A DNA stretch of 39,050 nt from contig JAIOIK010000177.1 in NCBI GenBank assembly GCA_019912545.1, forward strand, positions 1 to 39,050. Reading direction: 5' to 3'. The stretch is from Ignavibacteria bacterium. GTDB lineage: Bacteria > Bacteroidota > Ignavibacteria > Tepidaquicellales > OLB5. Shown in pieces: positions 33,396-39,050 of this stretch (positions are counted from its first letter, which is position 1; the number at the start of each line of letters is the position of its first letter). The notes beneath the pieces are model-generated. The model saw only the letters and a program-made list of their open reading frames with translations, ran no database searches and had not been told where the DNA came from. The position numbers and the translations under genes are program-made.

Positions 33396-33983
33396 TTAGT
33401 ACTTTCGCTTATGAATAACATGCTTGCCCTTTTTGGGCAGTTCGGCAAGAAGGTAATCAGTTTCCATTTCACCCTTTCTTATTAAGTCCAGATCAGGCTT
33501 GAATTTTTTCTTTTCGTCTTTTTTTAAATGATCTATAAACAGTATCCCGTTCAAATGATCTATTTCATGCTGTGTGACTCTTGCAAGAAGCCCTGTTATC
33601 TCGATATGCTGTTTATTCATATCAAGATCGTGATATTCAACATATACGGTTGCAGGACGCGTAATTTCGCCGCGAACATGCGGAATGCTCAGGCAGCCTT
33701 CTTCCATAACAGCTTCGCCGTGGTAATCAACAATTACCGGATTAATAAGTGTAATTGGAGCAGTTGTAATTTTCTTCTTATCTTCCGCGCGAGAGATATC
33801 AATTACCGTTACAGCCGCATCAATGCCAACCTGCGGAGCGGCAAGTCCGATACCGTTTGCTGCATGCATAGTTTTGAACATACTGCCTATGAGATGGATG
33901 AGCTTATCATCTATCTTAGTTATCCGGCGTGTTTTCTTCCGCAAGACATCAAATCCGTACGTATAAATTGGCAATAAATCCAT
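33396..33983 (-). CDS. def: Peptide deformylase
   Basis: Metalloenzyme that removes the formyl group from nascent proteins. All three active-site boxes are present in the 195-residue protein: GIGLAAPQVGI (Gln ligand-side loop), EEGCLSIP (metal Cys) and QHEIDHLNGILF (two metal His and the catalytic Glu). Starts MDLLPIYTYGFDVLRKKTRR and ends with a Lys-rich tail (LPKKGKHVIHKRKY). First gene of the def-fmt unit; its 5' flank is the large repeat region, so the promoter is near 33990-34010 in AT-rich sequence. Confidence 0.97.
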   Translation of the reverse strand: MDLLPIYTYGFDVLRKKTRRITKIDDKLIHLIGSMFKTMHAANGIGLAAPQVGIDAAVTVIDISRAEDKKKITTAPITLINPVIVDYHGEAVMEEGCLSIPHVRGEITRPATVYVEYHDLDMNKQHIEITGLLARVTQHEIDHLNGILFIDHLKKDEKKKFKPDLDLIRKGEMETDYLLAELPKKGKHVIHKRKY

Positions 33984-34258
33984 ATCTTACAAAAATATCG
34001 GAATTTCATTGCAAAATCAATTTAAATCAGAATCTGGAGCCGCTAATGTTAATGTCTTTCTTTGCGGCTTGGCGTCGTCGCCTGTCCGGCCCCTGACGGA
34101 CGGCAAGGCTTTTCCTCTTATTGGTATTGATTATGCTTTTAACACATTTTTTCTTTTGCCTTTTTTGAGCCTTGATGCCTTAGTGGCGTTCTTTTATTTT
34201 ACTTTTGATTTTACTTGTGTTAAGGGGCTAAAGCCCCGGTATCTGGTTGCACTCGGTT

Positions 34259-34401
34259 CCCCGCCCTGAAGAGGCTGACTCAAAACCAGTGGGACAGACA
34301 TTCCTGTCTGTCGAAAACCTCATTTATGTTTAACGATCACAGACAAGAATGTCTGTGCCACCGAAAAATGGTACTTTTGAGACAGCCTCTGAAGGGCGGG
34401 G
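34259..34401. repeat. REP-like hairpin CCCCGCCCT / AGGGCGGGG interrupted by the MITE
   Basis: Left arm 34259-34267 and right arm 34393-34401 are perfect complements. Removing 34270-34390 and one copy of the GA on each side restores CCCCGCCCT-GA-AGGGCGGGG, a normal short-loop hairpin. Its partner hairpin GGGGCTAAAGCCCC lies 21 bp upstream. Confidence 0.75.
34270..34390 (+). mobile_element. 121-bp MITE-like element, copy 1
   Basis: Terminal inverted repeats AGAGGCTGACTCAAAA and TTTTGAGACAGCCTCT (16 bp, one difference) close the element. Inside are two further hairpins built on GACAGACA/TGTCTGTC and CACAGACA/TGTCTGTG. It is flanked by GA on both sides, a possible 2-bp target duplication. Copy 2 at 38719-38839 is the same length and lies in the opposite orientation. 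There is no coding capacity, so movement would require a transposase from elsewhere. The end sequence resembles those of IS5- or IS1182-type elements, but I cannot name the donor family. Confidence 0.8.
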
Positions 34402-34972
34402 CTATTAACACACTGGTTAAGCGATTAATACTCATTGTTCTCTGTTGTGATGTGTTTTTGATTTTGCTTTTCTTTGCGGCTTTGCGACTTCGCGGGAAGG
34501 CTTTTGCTTCTGAGATAACATTACATGTCACCCCTAACGGGGTTCTGTTATTGTGTGTTGTTAGTCTTTACAAACATATCACCCCTGCCTGCGCAGGTGC
34601 TCCGGCAGGCAGGCCTACGGGGTTAAAGGCTTTGTGTCTTGGAGTCGTCGCTTGTCCGCCCATTGGCGGAAGTCCGGCTTTTGGTTTTGCTTTTTCACAT
34701 TCTGGAAAGTTTAGAAATCAGAAAGGAATCAAAACATTCCAAGTCCAGAAAGCAAAAAAATACCTCCACAAACTGGAATTCCAGTGTTTGGAAAGTGAAG
34801 AGCCATGAATATGTGAAATCAGTAACAAAAATATTTTGTTGAGAAAATTGATACTCTATCAAAGCAATCTTTCCATATAACTGTTTCGAGTTACAAAAAG
34901 AGTATTGAATTAGCAAGAAATTTAGATTAAACTTACACCACTAATGGCAAATAAAACGTATAAGTTATAGAA

Positions 34973-35932
34973 TTGCAATTAAACCATAAAATAAATTTAC
35001 TGTTTCTCCTTGCAATTGCGTCCTTGTTGCTTCAGGGAAATCTATCCTCTCAGCAAAGTGATAGTATTAACCTGAGGCTTTCCGGAAATGTTCGCGATAC
35101 ATTGAATTTGAAGACTGCCCGGGAAAACGTATCCGGCGCTCAGTTCATGAAAGAAAAATATAAGGTCAATTACCTGAAAATTGGTGCAATAACCGGTGCA
35201 ACTGCCGGGGCTTTCCTGTGGCTGCATAATTACCAGAAGAATGCATGGTGGAGCGGGCAGCGCGGTAAATTCCATTTTCAAAATGACTGGAACTATGCAA
35301 TGAGCGCAGATAAGTTCGGACATTTTTTTGACGGCGCGTTTATCCAGGCACTTTATAGGGGGGGATTTGAATGGGCAGGTTTAAGTCCTACCGCCTCCCA
35401 GTGGCTGGGTGCCGCTTTCAGCATCGCTTATATGACAGATATTGAGATCGAAGACGGTTTTGCAACTGACTGGGGATTTTCCCCCGGCGACCAGATCGCA
35501 AATGTTGCCGGTGCGCTTTATCCCGTAGCTCAGTATTACTGGAAGCCGCTGAGAAGCGTTAACTTGAAGTGGAGCTACTACCCTTCTGAAGATATACTCA
35601 GCGGAAAAAAACACGGTGCATTTTTGGATGATTATGACGGGCAGACCGGATGGGTATCTTTTAACCTGTGGGACATATTGCCAAAGAAGGCTAAGAAATT
35701 CTGGCCGGATTACCTGAACATAGCAGCAGGTTACGGAGTGAATAACTATACTGACCTTGAAAACCGGTATGCAGATTATTATTTTGGGCTTGACCTGAAC
35801 TGGGAACGGATCCTTCCCGGAAACAGTAAATTCATGCTTTGGTTCAAAAATGTCTTAAACCATTTCCGCTTCCTGCCGCTGCCAGTATTGAAATTCAATA
35901 AAGACGGCGTAACTTATTCGGTAAATTTTTGA
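34973..35932 (+). CDS. DUF2279 (YfiM-like) membrane-associated protein, first of a tandem pair
   Basis: 319 residues starting from a TTG (no ATG is available in frame): signal peptide MQLNHKINLLFLLAIASLLL and onward, a linker, then the DUF2279 core at ~65-190: YLKIGAITGATAGAFLWLHN, WWSGQRGKFHFQNDWNYAMS, DKFGHFFDGAFIQALYRGGF, EWAGLSPTASQWLGAAFSIA, IEIEDGFATDWGFSPGDQIA, NVAGALYPVAQYYW. The C-terminal ~110 residues are rich in alternating aromatic residues and end in SVNF, typical of a beta-barrel-like outer-membrane segment. YfiM in E. coli is an uncharacterised lipoprotein, so no function is claimed. The second copy follows directly; the upstream leader is the palindrome nursery. Confidence 0.88.
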   Translation: MQLNHKINLLFLLAIASLLLQGNLSSQQSDSINLRLSGNVRDTLNLKTARENVSGAQFMKEKYKVNYLKIGAITGATAGAFLWLHNYQKNAWWSGQRGKFHFQNDWNYAMSADKFGHFFDGAFIQALYRGGFEWAGLSPTASQWLGAAFSIAYMTDIEIEDGFATDWGFSPGDQIANVAGALYPVAQYYWKPLRSVNLKWSYYPSEDILSGKKHGAFLDDYDGQTGWVSFNLWDILPKKAKKFWPDYLNIAAGYGVNNYTDLENRYADYYFGLDLNWERILPGNSKFMLWFKNVLNHFRFLPLPVLKFNKDGVTYSVNF

Positions 35933-36093
35933 TGAAAATAAAATCTGAATATAATAGACCTCACCCCCGTCCCCTCGCCCAGAGGGAGAGGGGAGACAAT
36001 CCCAAGATATTAATGAACAATCCCCCTCTCCTTTCAGGAGAGGGGTTAAGGGGTGAGGTAATCAGATACAGATTAACTCAGGAATTTAGTTCT
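35932..36093. repeat. 100-bp CCTCACCCC repeat between the DUF2279 genes
   Basis: Outer arms CCTCACCCC (35959-35967) and GGGGTGAGG (36050-36058) enclose two hairpins, CCCCTC-GCCCAGAGGGA-GAGGGG (35971-35993) and CCCCTCTCC-TTTCA-GGAGAGGGG (36022-36044). In frame with the following gene it encodes the peptide PHPRPLAQRERG, a well-known product of this repeat class in mis-extended protein predictions. Confidence 0.85.
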
Positions 36094-37113
36094 ATGGGAT
36101 TTCTTTTGAAAAATAAATGCACCTGCATAGTTTTGATATTTTTCATAGCATCATTAATCACTTCTTCTGTATATTCGGGAGAGTCCGCCGGGGATAATGA
36201 GATCAAACTGAAGCTCAAAGAGAAAAAGATTGAGTTTGCAAATCTGGAAACCGGGAATTTCAAAATCGGAAATCCATTATTACCCGAAAATGTGTTCAGC
36301 AGATCTGTTTTGGCAAAGGAAAAAAAACTGTATAAGATCAACCCCTGGAAAATGACAGCGCTTGGAGTTGTCGCCGGGGGAATTTTCACGGGACTACATA
36401 TATATTATTCAAACACATGGTGGAAAGATAAAGTGCATTATTTCAAGTTTGCTCAAGACGGTTTTTATGCAAGGAATATGGATAAAGCTTCGCACATTTA
36501 TACTGCAAATGCATTCACCGTGATTACTGCAACCGGTTTTGAGTGGGCAGGTTTATCACCATCCAAATCATTATTATACGGCGCAATAACTTCTATGGCA
36601 TATGAAACCTACATTGAAGTAAATGACGGCCTTGCCCCGAACTGGGGATTTGACTGGGTGGATATGGGAGCAAATTTAGCGGGCGCATTGTACCCGTTTT
36701 TGCAAAACGAAGTGAAGCCCTTCAGGCATATCAATTTCAAGTGGAGCTTTAAACCTGAATGGGTAAAAAAGAAAACTACACAAAGTGATGACTTGCTTGA
36801 TGATTACACTAATATGACTTTCTGGGTTAGCGTGAATCCCATGATCGTCCTGCCAAAATCCATAACCAATGGCAAATTCTACCCTAAATTTCTGGCATTT
36901 GCTTTGGGAATGAGCCTTCAGGATGCAAGCCACGTAACCGGAAGCACAAATGCACAATCGCAGTGGTTTATTTCTATTGATTGGGATGTAAATCAACTGC
37001 CCGGAAAATCTGATTTTATGAAAAAATTGAAGAAAATACTGAATTTTTATCACTTCCCCGCGCCTGCTGTGAGGATATCTCCATCAGGTATATGGTACGG
37101 ACTTTATTTTTAA
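36094..37113 (+). CDS. DUF2279 (YfiM-like) membrane-associated protein, second of a tandem pair
   Basis: The open frame extends upstream to an ATG at 35932 that overlaps the stop of the previous gene, but residues ~8-45 of that version are encoded by the inserted repeat. The ATG at 36094 gives a clean signal peptide (MGFLLKNKCTCIVLIFFIAS and LITSSVYSG) with AGGA about 9 bp upstream, so it is the better start (339 residues). The DUF2279 core is present: WWKDKVHYFKFAQDGFYARN, DKASHIYTANAFTVITATGF, EWAGLSPSKSLLYGAITSMA, IEVNDGLAPNWGFDWVDMGA, NLAGALYPFLQNEVKPF. The C-terminal part again ends in an aromatic YGLYF. About one third of residues match its tandem partner by eye, so the duplication is old. 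Confidence 0.87.
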   Translation: MGFLLKNKCTCIVLIFFIASLITSSVYSGESAGDNEIKLKLKEKKIEFANLETGNFKIGNPLLPENVFSRSVLAKEKKLYKINPWKMTALGVVAGGIFTGLHIYYSNTWWKDKVHYFKFAQDGFYARNMDKASHIYTANAFTVITATGFEWAGLSPSKSLLYGAITSMAYETYIEVNDGLAPNWGFDWVDMGANLAGALYPFLQNEVKPFRHINFKWSFKPEWVKKKTTQSDDLLDDYTNMTFWVSVNPMIVLPKSITNGKFYPKFLAFALGMSLQDASHVTGSTNAQSQWFISIDWDVNQLPGKSDFMKKLKKILNFYHFPAPAVRISPSGIWYGLYF

Positions 37114-37154
37114 GTATTTTTCTCTTATTTTTGTAGCTTTAACACAAAAGGACT

Positions 37155-37361
37155 ATGGCTAAACAACAAACATTTGCTGATAAAGCAAGCAAATTATCGA
37201 AAAAATCAGGTAGTATTATCATCGATCCAGAGAGCGGGAAAGAGACCAAGCTCCTGAACGTAAAACTGGTTGAATCTACAAAAACCACTAAAGGTACATG
37301 GAAGTTTTTAGTAAGAATGCAGAAAGTTTATGAATCATCTTTAAAACCATACGAAGGGTAA
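37155..37361 (+). CDS. Small basic protein of unknown function upstream of rpmB
   Basis: 68 residues, Lys-rich (MAKQQTFADKASKLSKKSGS ... GTWKFLVRMQKVYESSLKPY). The MAKQ(Q)TFADK opening is seen in a small Chlorobi/Ignavibacteria protein group next to ribosomal genes, by analogy with DUF4295 in other Bacteroidota. I cannot assign a function. The gap to rpmB is 8 bp, so co-translation is likely. AAAGGA lies 4 bp before the ATG, and a TATTTTTG box at 37126-37133 could be part of the promoter. Confidence 0.8.
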   Translation: MAKQQTFADKASKLSKKSGSIIIDPESGKETKLLNVKLVESTKTTKGTWKFLVRMQKVYESSLKPYEG

Positions 37362-37369
37362 GATAGAAA

Positions 37370-37597
37370 ATGTCAAAAGTATGTGAATTAACAGGCAAGG
37401 GGCCGCTTTCGGGAAATCATGTTTCCCATGCTCATAACAAAACAAAAAGAAGACAGCTTCCTAATCTACGGAAGAAGAGGATCTGGATAGAAGAAGAAAG
37501 TAAGTTCGTTACTCTTAAAATATCCACAAGCGCTCTTAAGACCCTCAAGAAAAAGGGCTATGCAAAGATGTTAGCCGATGGAATGGCTGCAGTTTAA
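37370..37597 (+). CDS. rpmB: Ribosomal protein bL28
   Basis: 75-residue large-subunit protein with the family outline MSKVCELTGKGPLSGNHVSH, NKTKRRQLPNLRKKRIWIEE, KFVTLKISTSALKTLKKKGY. Only one of the zinc-ligand cysteines (C5) is present, so this is the non-zinc (C-minus) form. It forms a two-gene unit with the preceding small protein, ended by a hairpin at 37621-37647. Confidence 0.97.
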   Translation: MSKVCELTGKGPLSGNHVSHAHNKTKRRQLPNLRKKRIWIEEESKFVTLKISTSALKTLKKKGYAKMLADGMAAV

Positions 37598-37620
37598 GTT
37601 TTGCTTTTAAGGATTTTTAA

Positions 37621-37647
37621 AGGAGTGTAAATTTTTTTTGCACTCCT
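37621..37647 (+). terminator. Hairpin downstream of rpmB
   Basis: AGGAGTG (37621-37627) and CACTCCT (37641-37647) form a 7-bp stem around a T-rich 13-nt loop, 23 bp past the rpmB stop, followed by ATTGTTTTAG. Likely terminator or 3' stabiliser. Confidence 0.5.
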
Positions 37648-37695
37648 ATTGTTTTAGATACAGTTAAAACCATTCAGCAATCATTTTCAAACAAC

Positions 37696-38439
37696 TTGTC
37701 ACTGGCACCGCAAATAAGCGTTATCATTCCCACGCTGAACGAAGAGAAACTCATAGTTCAGACCCTAAGCCAGTTCAATAAAGATCTAAGAGAAAAATTC
37801 AGCATCGAAGTAATAATTTCCGATGGCGGCAGTACTGACGCAACACTTGATCTTGCCGGCAAACTTGCAGATAAGATTGTGAACGCTGTTAAGGGTGAAA
37901 AACAGAATATCCCGCAAGGAAGAAATGCAGGAGCCAAATGTGCTTCAGGGAAATATCTATACTTCCTGAACGCTGATACTATGGTAAACAATATGCCCGA
38001 GTTTCTTGAGGTAACTTTGAATGCTCTTGGCTATGAAAGACACTCAGCCCTTACCTGCAGGATTCAGGTATTCCCTGATGAAATGAGACTCTCAGATAAA
38101 TTGTTTCACGGTTTCTACAATAACTACGTTAGAATTCTCAATTTTCTTGGTATGGGAATGGGAAGAGGCGAATGCCAGATGGTAAAGAAGGAGATATTTG
38201 AGGAGCTGAATGGATATAATGAATCACTTGCCGCCGGTGAAGATTATGATCTGTACAGAAGGATCAGGAAGCTGGGCAAAGGAAAGATCAAATTCCTGAA
38301 CGAACTGGTTGTGTATGAATCACCAAGAAGATACAGAAAATTTGGATACAGAAGGGTTTTCCTTGACTGGACCAAGAATTCTGTATCAGTTCTTTTTAAG
38401 AATAAGTCTGTATCAAAAGTCTGGGAAGCGGTTAGGTAA
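37696..38439 (+). CDS. Family 2 glycosyltransferase
   Basis: 247-residue inverting glycosyltransferase with GT-A fold. Nucleotide-binding start ISVIIPTLNEEKLIVQTLSQ, DGGSTDAT (metal/sugar-nucleotide Asp), GRNAGAKCASGKYLYFLNAD as the DXD-like region, and the acceptor-side EDYDLYRRIRKLGK near the C-terminus. No membrane helix, so soluble or peripheral. The start is a TTG at 37696. Sugar donor and acceptor unknown. It is followed by a long repeat region and no partner gene. Confidence 0.93.
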   Translation: MSLAPQISVIIPTLNEEKLIVQTLSQFNKDLREKFSIEVIISDGGSTDATLDLAGKLADKIVNAVKGEKQNIPQGRNAGAKCASGKYLYFLNADTMVNNMPEFLEVTLNALGYERHSALTCRIQVFPDEMRLSDKLFHGFYNNYVRILNFLGMGMGRGECQMVKKEIFEELNGYNESLAAGEDYDLYRRIRKLGKGKIKFLNELVVYESPRRYRKFGYRRVFLDWTKNSVSVLFKNKSVSKVWEAVR

Positions 38440-38706
38440 AATCACTGTTGTCATGCTAAACGACCTGCATGTTGCGGGCAGGAGTGAAGCATCCATTTTG
38501 AATTGAAAATCGCTTGAATATTCTTGAAAATTCGCGAACATTCGTGTTAATTCGTGGCTAAAGCTTTCTTCTTTTGGCAGAATTATGTACTTAAATTTTC
38601 ATCAGCAACAGAAAGAAGATGAAGTTAAAATGTCAAGTCAGGTCCTCAGACCTGACTTGCAAATATAGGAATCGTGGCTAGAGCCGACTACATAAAGCCC
38701 TATAAT

Positions 38707-38850
38707 CCACGACCCAAAAGAGGCTGTCTCAAAAGTTCTATTTTTCAGTGGCACAGACATTCTTGCTTGTGATTATTAATCATAAATGTTGTTTTCGACA
38801 GACAGGAATGTCTGTCCCACTGGTTTTGAGAAAGACTCTAAAGGTCGTGG
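38707..38850. repeat. REP-like hairpin CCACGACC / GGTCGTGG interrupted by the MITE
   Basis: Left arm 38707-38714 and right arm 38843-38850 are perfect complements. Removing the MITE and one AAA flank restores CCACGACC-CAAA-GGTCGTGG, a short-loop hairpin of the same design as at 34259-34401 but with different stem bases. Confidence 0.75.
38719..38839 (-). mobile_element. 121-bp MITE-like element, copy 2 (inverted)
   Basis: Same length as copy 1 and readable as its reverse complement with scattered differences. Ends AGAGGCTGTCTCAAAA and TTTTGAGAAAGACTCT (the right end has decayed); internal GACAGACA/TGTCTGTC and CACAGACA-type hairpins are kept. Flanks are AAA on both sides, a possible 2- to 3-bp target duplication. 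Confidence 0.8.
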
Positions 38851-39050
38851 CTAATCAAATTATTACACCCGTTGTTGGTGTTTTCACCAACAACTCACGT
38901 ACTATCAGAGTCTCTTCAAGAAGGACTCTGATAAAGAAAGTTTTGCTTTTATTCCCCTCTCGGGAGGGGTGGCTCCGAAGGAGACGGTCTACGACTCTTC
39001 GAGTCATAGACTCGTAGAGGGTGGGTTTACTTCAAAAAAAACTATATACT

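Larger units (their letters stand above)
33984..34972. repeat. 989-bp gene-free nursery of nested palindromes
   Basis: Contents in order: CTTTGCG-type repeat with an inserted GTCCG/CGGAC hairpin (34054-34115, hairpin 34084-34101); a REP-like pair GGGGCTAAAGCCCC (34224-34237) and CCCCGCCCT...AGGGCGGGG (34259-34401) with a MITE in its loop; a second CTTTGCG-type repeat without insert (34469-34505); hairpin CACCCCTAACGGGGTT (34529-34544); the same hairpin opened by a GCCTGC/GCAGGC hairpin (34580-34624); a third CTTTGCG-type repeat with an inserted CCGCC/GGCGG hairpin (34629-34682); and a perfect ACTGGAATTCCAGT palindrome near 34781. The remaining frames here (for example 34326-34808) read across repeats and are not genes. 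Confidence 0.75.
38440..39050. repeat. Palindrome island at the right end of the window
   Basis: In order: a degenerate TTGTCATGCT...GAAGCATCC repeat with a CCTGC...GGGCAGG hairpin in it (38449-38494); an AATTCGTGG-type repeat (38511-38566); a perfect CAAGTCAGGT/ACCTGACTTG hairpin (38634-38659); the REP-like pair CGTGGCTAGAGCCGAC (38673-38688) and CCACGACC...GGTCGTGG (38707-38850) with MITE copy 2 in its loop; GTTGTTGGTG/CACCAACAAC (38871-38894); TATCAGAGTC/GACTCTGATA (38903-38933); CCCCTCTCGGGAGGGG (38954-38969); and the CTACGACTC...GACTCGTAG unit (38989-39017), the same unit as at 2463-2491. No gene. Confidence 0.75.

Noticed and set aside
34009-34808. Plus-strand frames of 86 and 160 codons in the def-DUF2279 gap
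   Set aside because: They read straight through MITE, REP-like and CTTTGCG repeats, including palindromic peptide strings; no family resemblance.
37126-37133. TAnnTTTG boxes as Bacteroidetes-type promoters (also near 2829, 19180, 25142 and 30507)
   Set aside because: Good -7-type matches, but the matching upstream TTTG at the right spacing is missing in each, and the two best promoters in this window are TTGACA/TATAAT-like. They are mentioned within gene entries only.
38748-39017. 89-codon plus-strand frame at the right end
   Set aside because: Starts inside the MITE copy and continues through the palindrome island; composition fits repeats, not protein.
2463-39017. Recurrent short repeats as a possible CRISPR array
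   Set aside because: Repeats are scattered singly over 36 kb, differ in stem sequence, and there is no regular spacer length or cas gene.

Overview
The window looks like chromosomal DNA of a free-living member of the Ignavibacteria (Bacteroidota/Chlorobiota side of the FCB group). The evidence is four secreted proteins that end in a type IX secretion (Por) C-terminal sorting domain with the NYPNPFNP motif, moderately AT-rich coding sequence, and intergenic repeat families common in that group. There is no rRNA, tRNA, CRISPR array, prophage or complete IS. The taxonomic call is an inference from protein style, not from a marker gene.

Layout. 0-6.5 kb: edge fragment of a membrane protein, a TPP-riboswitch-controlled thiC with a 430-nt leader, a T9SS cargo, an AlbA_2/Schlafen-type protein, ruvX, and a CDP-alcohol phosphatidyltransferase/HU pair. 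6.9-12.5 kb: three consecutive M16 peptidase genes, a DUF559 endonuclease-like gene bounded by inverted repeats, and a MoxR ATPase. 12.7-18.6 kb: small lipoprotein, M61 peptidase, YggX homologue, T9SS cargo, and a GAF-PAS-GAF sensor histidine kinase. 18.6-25.1 kb: YjbQ, an NDH-2-like oxidoreductase, RmuC, TPR protein, YqeY, an unknown protein, and a secreted class-3 lipase. 25.4-30.5 kb: a large YCF48-type T9SS cargo, two possible tiny membrane peptides, a TrmB-like regulator with promoter and palindromic operator, a candidate small RNA with its own promoter and terminator, and another T9SS cargo. 31.0-38.4 kb: a helical protein of unknown function, fmt-def, tandem DUF2279 proteins, a small protein plus rpmB, and a family 2 glycosyltransferase.

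The genes are mostly ordinary and do not form one pathway. The unusual layer is between them. The intergenic DNA is packed with palindromes, and in several places one palindrome sits in the loop of another: a 121-bp MITE-like element is present twice in opposite orientation, each copy in the loop of a different REP-like hairpin; a stem of the TTGTTGGT/ACCAACAA family is a simple hairpin at 38.9 kb but carries three other hairpins in its loop at 2.5 kb; a CACCCCT/ACGGGGTT hairpin is plain at 34529 and filled at 34580. The DUF559 gene begins and ends inside imperfect inverted repeats of the same G-run/C-run type, so it may be a mobile cassette, and possibly a nuclease that helps such palindromes spread. 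That functional link is a hypothesis.

Regulation readable from the sequence: TPP riboswitch followed by two near-identical terminator-like hairpins before thiC; a TTGACA-N17-TATATT promoter overlapping a 31-bp palindrome at the start of the TrmB-like gene; and a TTGATA-N17-TATAAC promoter driving a ~150-nt rod-shaped RNA that ends in a U-tract hairpin.
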